Source: Defluviicoccus sp. (GTDB lineage: Bacteria > Pseudomonadota > Alphaproteobacteria > MPNO01). From it: 44,632 nt of DNA. Both the position numbers and the translations under genes were made by a program. Positions 44,391-44,632 of the stretch are shown piece by piece. Where the stretch lies: contig JAPPIT010000092.1 of NCBI GenBank assembly GCA_028820505.1, forward strand, positions 19,166 through 63,797, read 5' to 3'. Numbering within the stretch: the stretch's first letter is position 1; each line of letters begins with the position of its first letter. A model generated the notes under the pieces. That model was not told the origin of the DNA and did no database searches. It saw only the letters and a list, made by a program, of their open reading frames with translations.

Positions 44391-44609
44391 CTACTTTACG
44401 AACAGGCTACGGAGCTTCGCCCCGTGCTTCGGGCTACGCTCCAGCACTTGGGTCCAGGCCGTGTCATCGGCCGTTTTCGACCACTTCGCGCCTTCGGCGC
44501 CGGTGAAGGTGATCGTCTTCATGCCCTTGCTGGCCATCCAGTCTTTCTGCTTCTTGTACCTCGCCTGGAAGGCCGCACCGGTAAGCGTTCCGCCAGACCG
44601 TGGAGATGG
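44391..44609 (-). CDS. dctP: TRAP substrate-binding protein DctP, C-terminal part (partial)
   Basis: The last 72 codons of a binding protein, entering from the right edge. The readable end is FQARYKKQKDWMASKGMKT, followed by a helical tail (AWTQVLERSPKHGAKLRSLFVK), typical of DctP C-termini. Position upstream of dctQM supports it. An in-frame stop at 44612-44610 (TTA on the plus strand) cuts the frame near the contig edge. I think the last roughly 50 bases are of poor quality, since the sequence before the stop no longer resembles the family. Confidence 0.7.
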   Translation of the reverse strand, partial: PSPRSGGTLTGAAFQARYKKQKDWMASKGMKTITFTGAEGAKWSKTADDTAWTQVLERSPKHGAKLRSLFVK

Positions 44610-44632
44610 TTATCCGCTCAATGGCACGCTCA

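Noticed and set aside
43043-44506. Plus-strand frame of 487 codons opposite dctM and dctQ
   Set aside because: Antisense of membrane protein genes, giving a hydrophilic E/R/D/Q-rich translation with no family likeness.
1-44632. Circular replicon formed by joining the two ends through one dctP gene
   Set aside because: The fragments total about 135 codons against about 330 for DctP, no replication or partition genes are seen, and the window carries core chromosomal genes.
1-44632. CRISPR arrays, insertion sequences, prophage or integrase genes
   Set aside because: No spaced direct repeats, terminal inverted repeats or transposase/integrase-like proteins were found on reading both strands; tRNA-Gly at 40404 has no integrase beside it.

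Overview
The window looks like a chromosomal contig from a GC-rich alphaproteobacterium, most likely of the Rhodospirillales or a related marine or host-associated lineage. That assignment is an inference. It rests on the gene order parC-recO-era-rnc-lepB-acpS-pdxJ-rel-rpoZ, a PhaR/phasin/class I PHA synthase locus, dctPQM TRAP transport genes, frequent GTG/TTG starts and 4-8 nt gene overlaps. Both contig ends are ragged. The left end has a G homopolymer and the start of a twin-arginine (Tat) leader gene. The right end has the C-terminus of a TRAP binding protein with an in-frame stop in its last bases. No insertion sequence, integrase or CRISPR array is visible, and no gene-free stretch exceeds 300 bases. 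The largest gaps are about 150 nt, at 10176-10326 and 13732-13876.

Layout. (1) 253-10175, minus strand: housekeeping block of parC, recO, era, rnc, lepB, acpS, pdxJ, rel/spoT, rpoZ and folK, with most neighbours overlapping or a few bases apart. (2) 10327-13014: NYN-domain protein and Fe-S uracil-DNA glycosylase on plus, smpB and dapA on minus. (3) 13123-18490: PHA locus. phaR (minus) diverges from phasin (plus) across an AT-rich control region with GCAAAA dyads. A strong terminator follows phasin, then phaC, a small conserved protein, a MaoC (R)-hydratase, a type II haloacid dehalogenase and an alpha/beta hydrolase. (4) 18568-20474: tight operon of a small Rieske ferredoxin, an unknown 110-aa protein and a metal-dependent amidohydrolase. 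(5) 20482-23805, minus: four-gene operon of an archaeal-type (DUF120/RibK-like) protein, an enolase-superfamily dehydratase/racemase, a fumarylacetoacetate hydrolase-family enzyme and a double GNAT protein. (6) 23866-28760, minus: a membrane protein, Tat-exported aldo/keto reductase, MFS transporter, nitronate monooxygenase and fatty-acid desaturase. (7) 28825-36111: divergent GcvT-like and dimethylglycine-dehydrogenase-like genes, then VOC, Rieske oxygenase, NAD-dependent epimerase and GST. (8) 36227-40268: TTC38-like TPR protein, alkyl-sulfatase-type metallohydrolase and HD-domain protein. (9) 40404-42327: tRNA-Gly(CCC), ornithine cyclodeaminase-family enzyme and a leaderless PhnD-like binding protein. 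(10) 42320-44632, minus: TRAP transporter dctM, dctQ and partial dctP.

How it fits together. The left third is core growth machinery: topology, repair, translation, stringent response and lysine biosynthesis. The PHA locus would channel beta-oxidation intermediates through the hydratase into storage polymer under PhaR control. The right two thirds look like a collection of small catabolic modules suited to dissolved organic matter: sugar or organic acids, methylated amines, sulfate esters and haloacids, with TRAP uptake. The most unusual element is the archaeal-type CTP-dependent riboflavin-kinase-like gene that heads a catabolic operon at 20482-23805.
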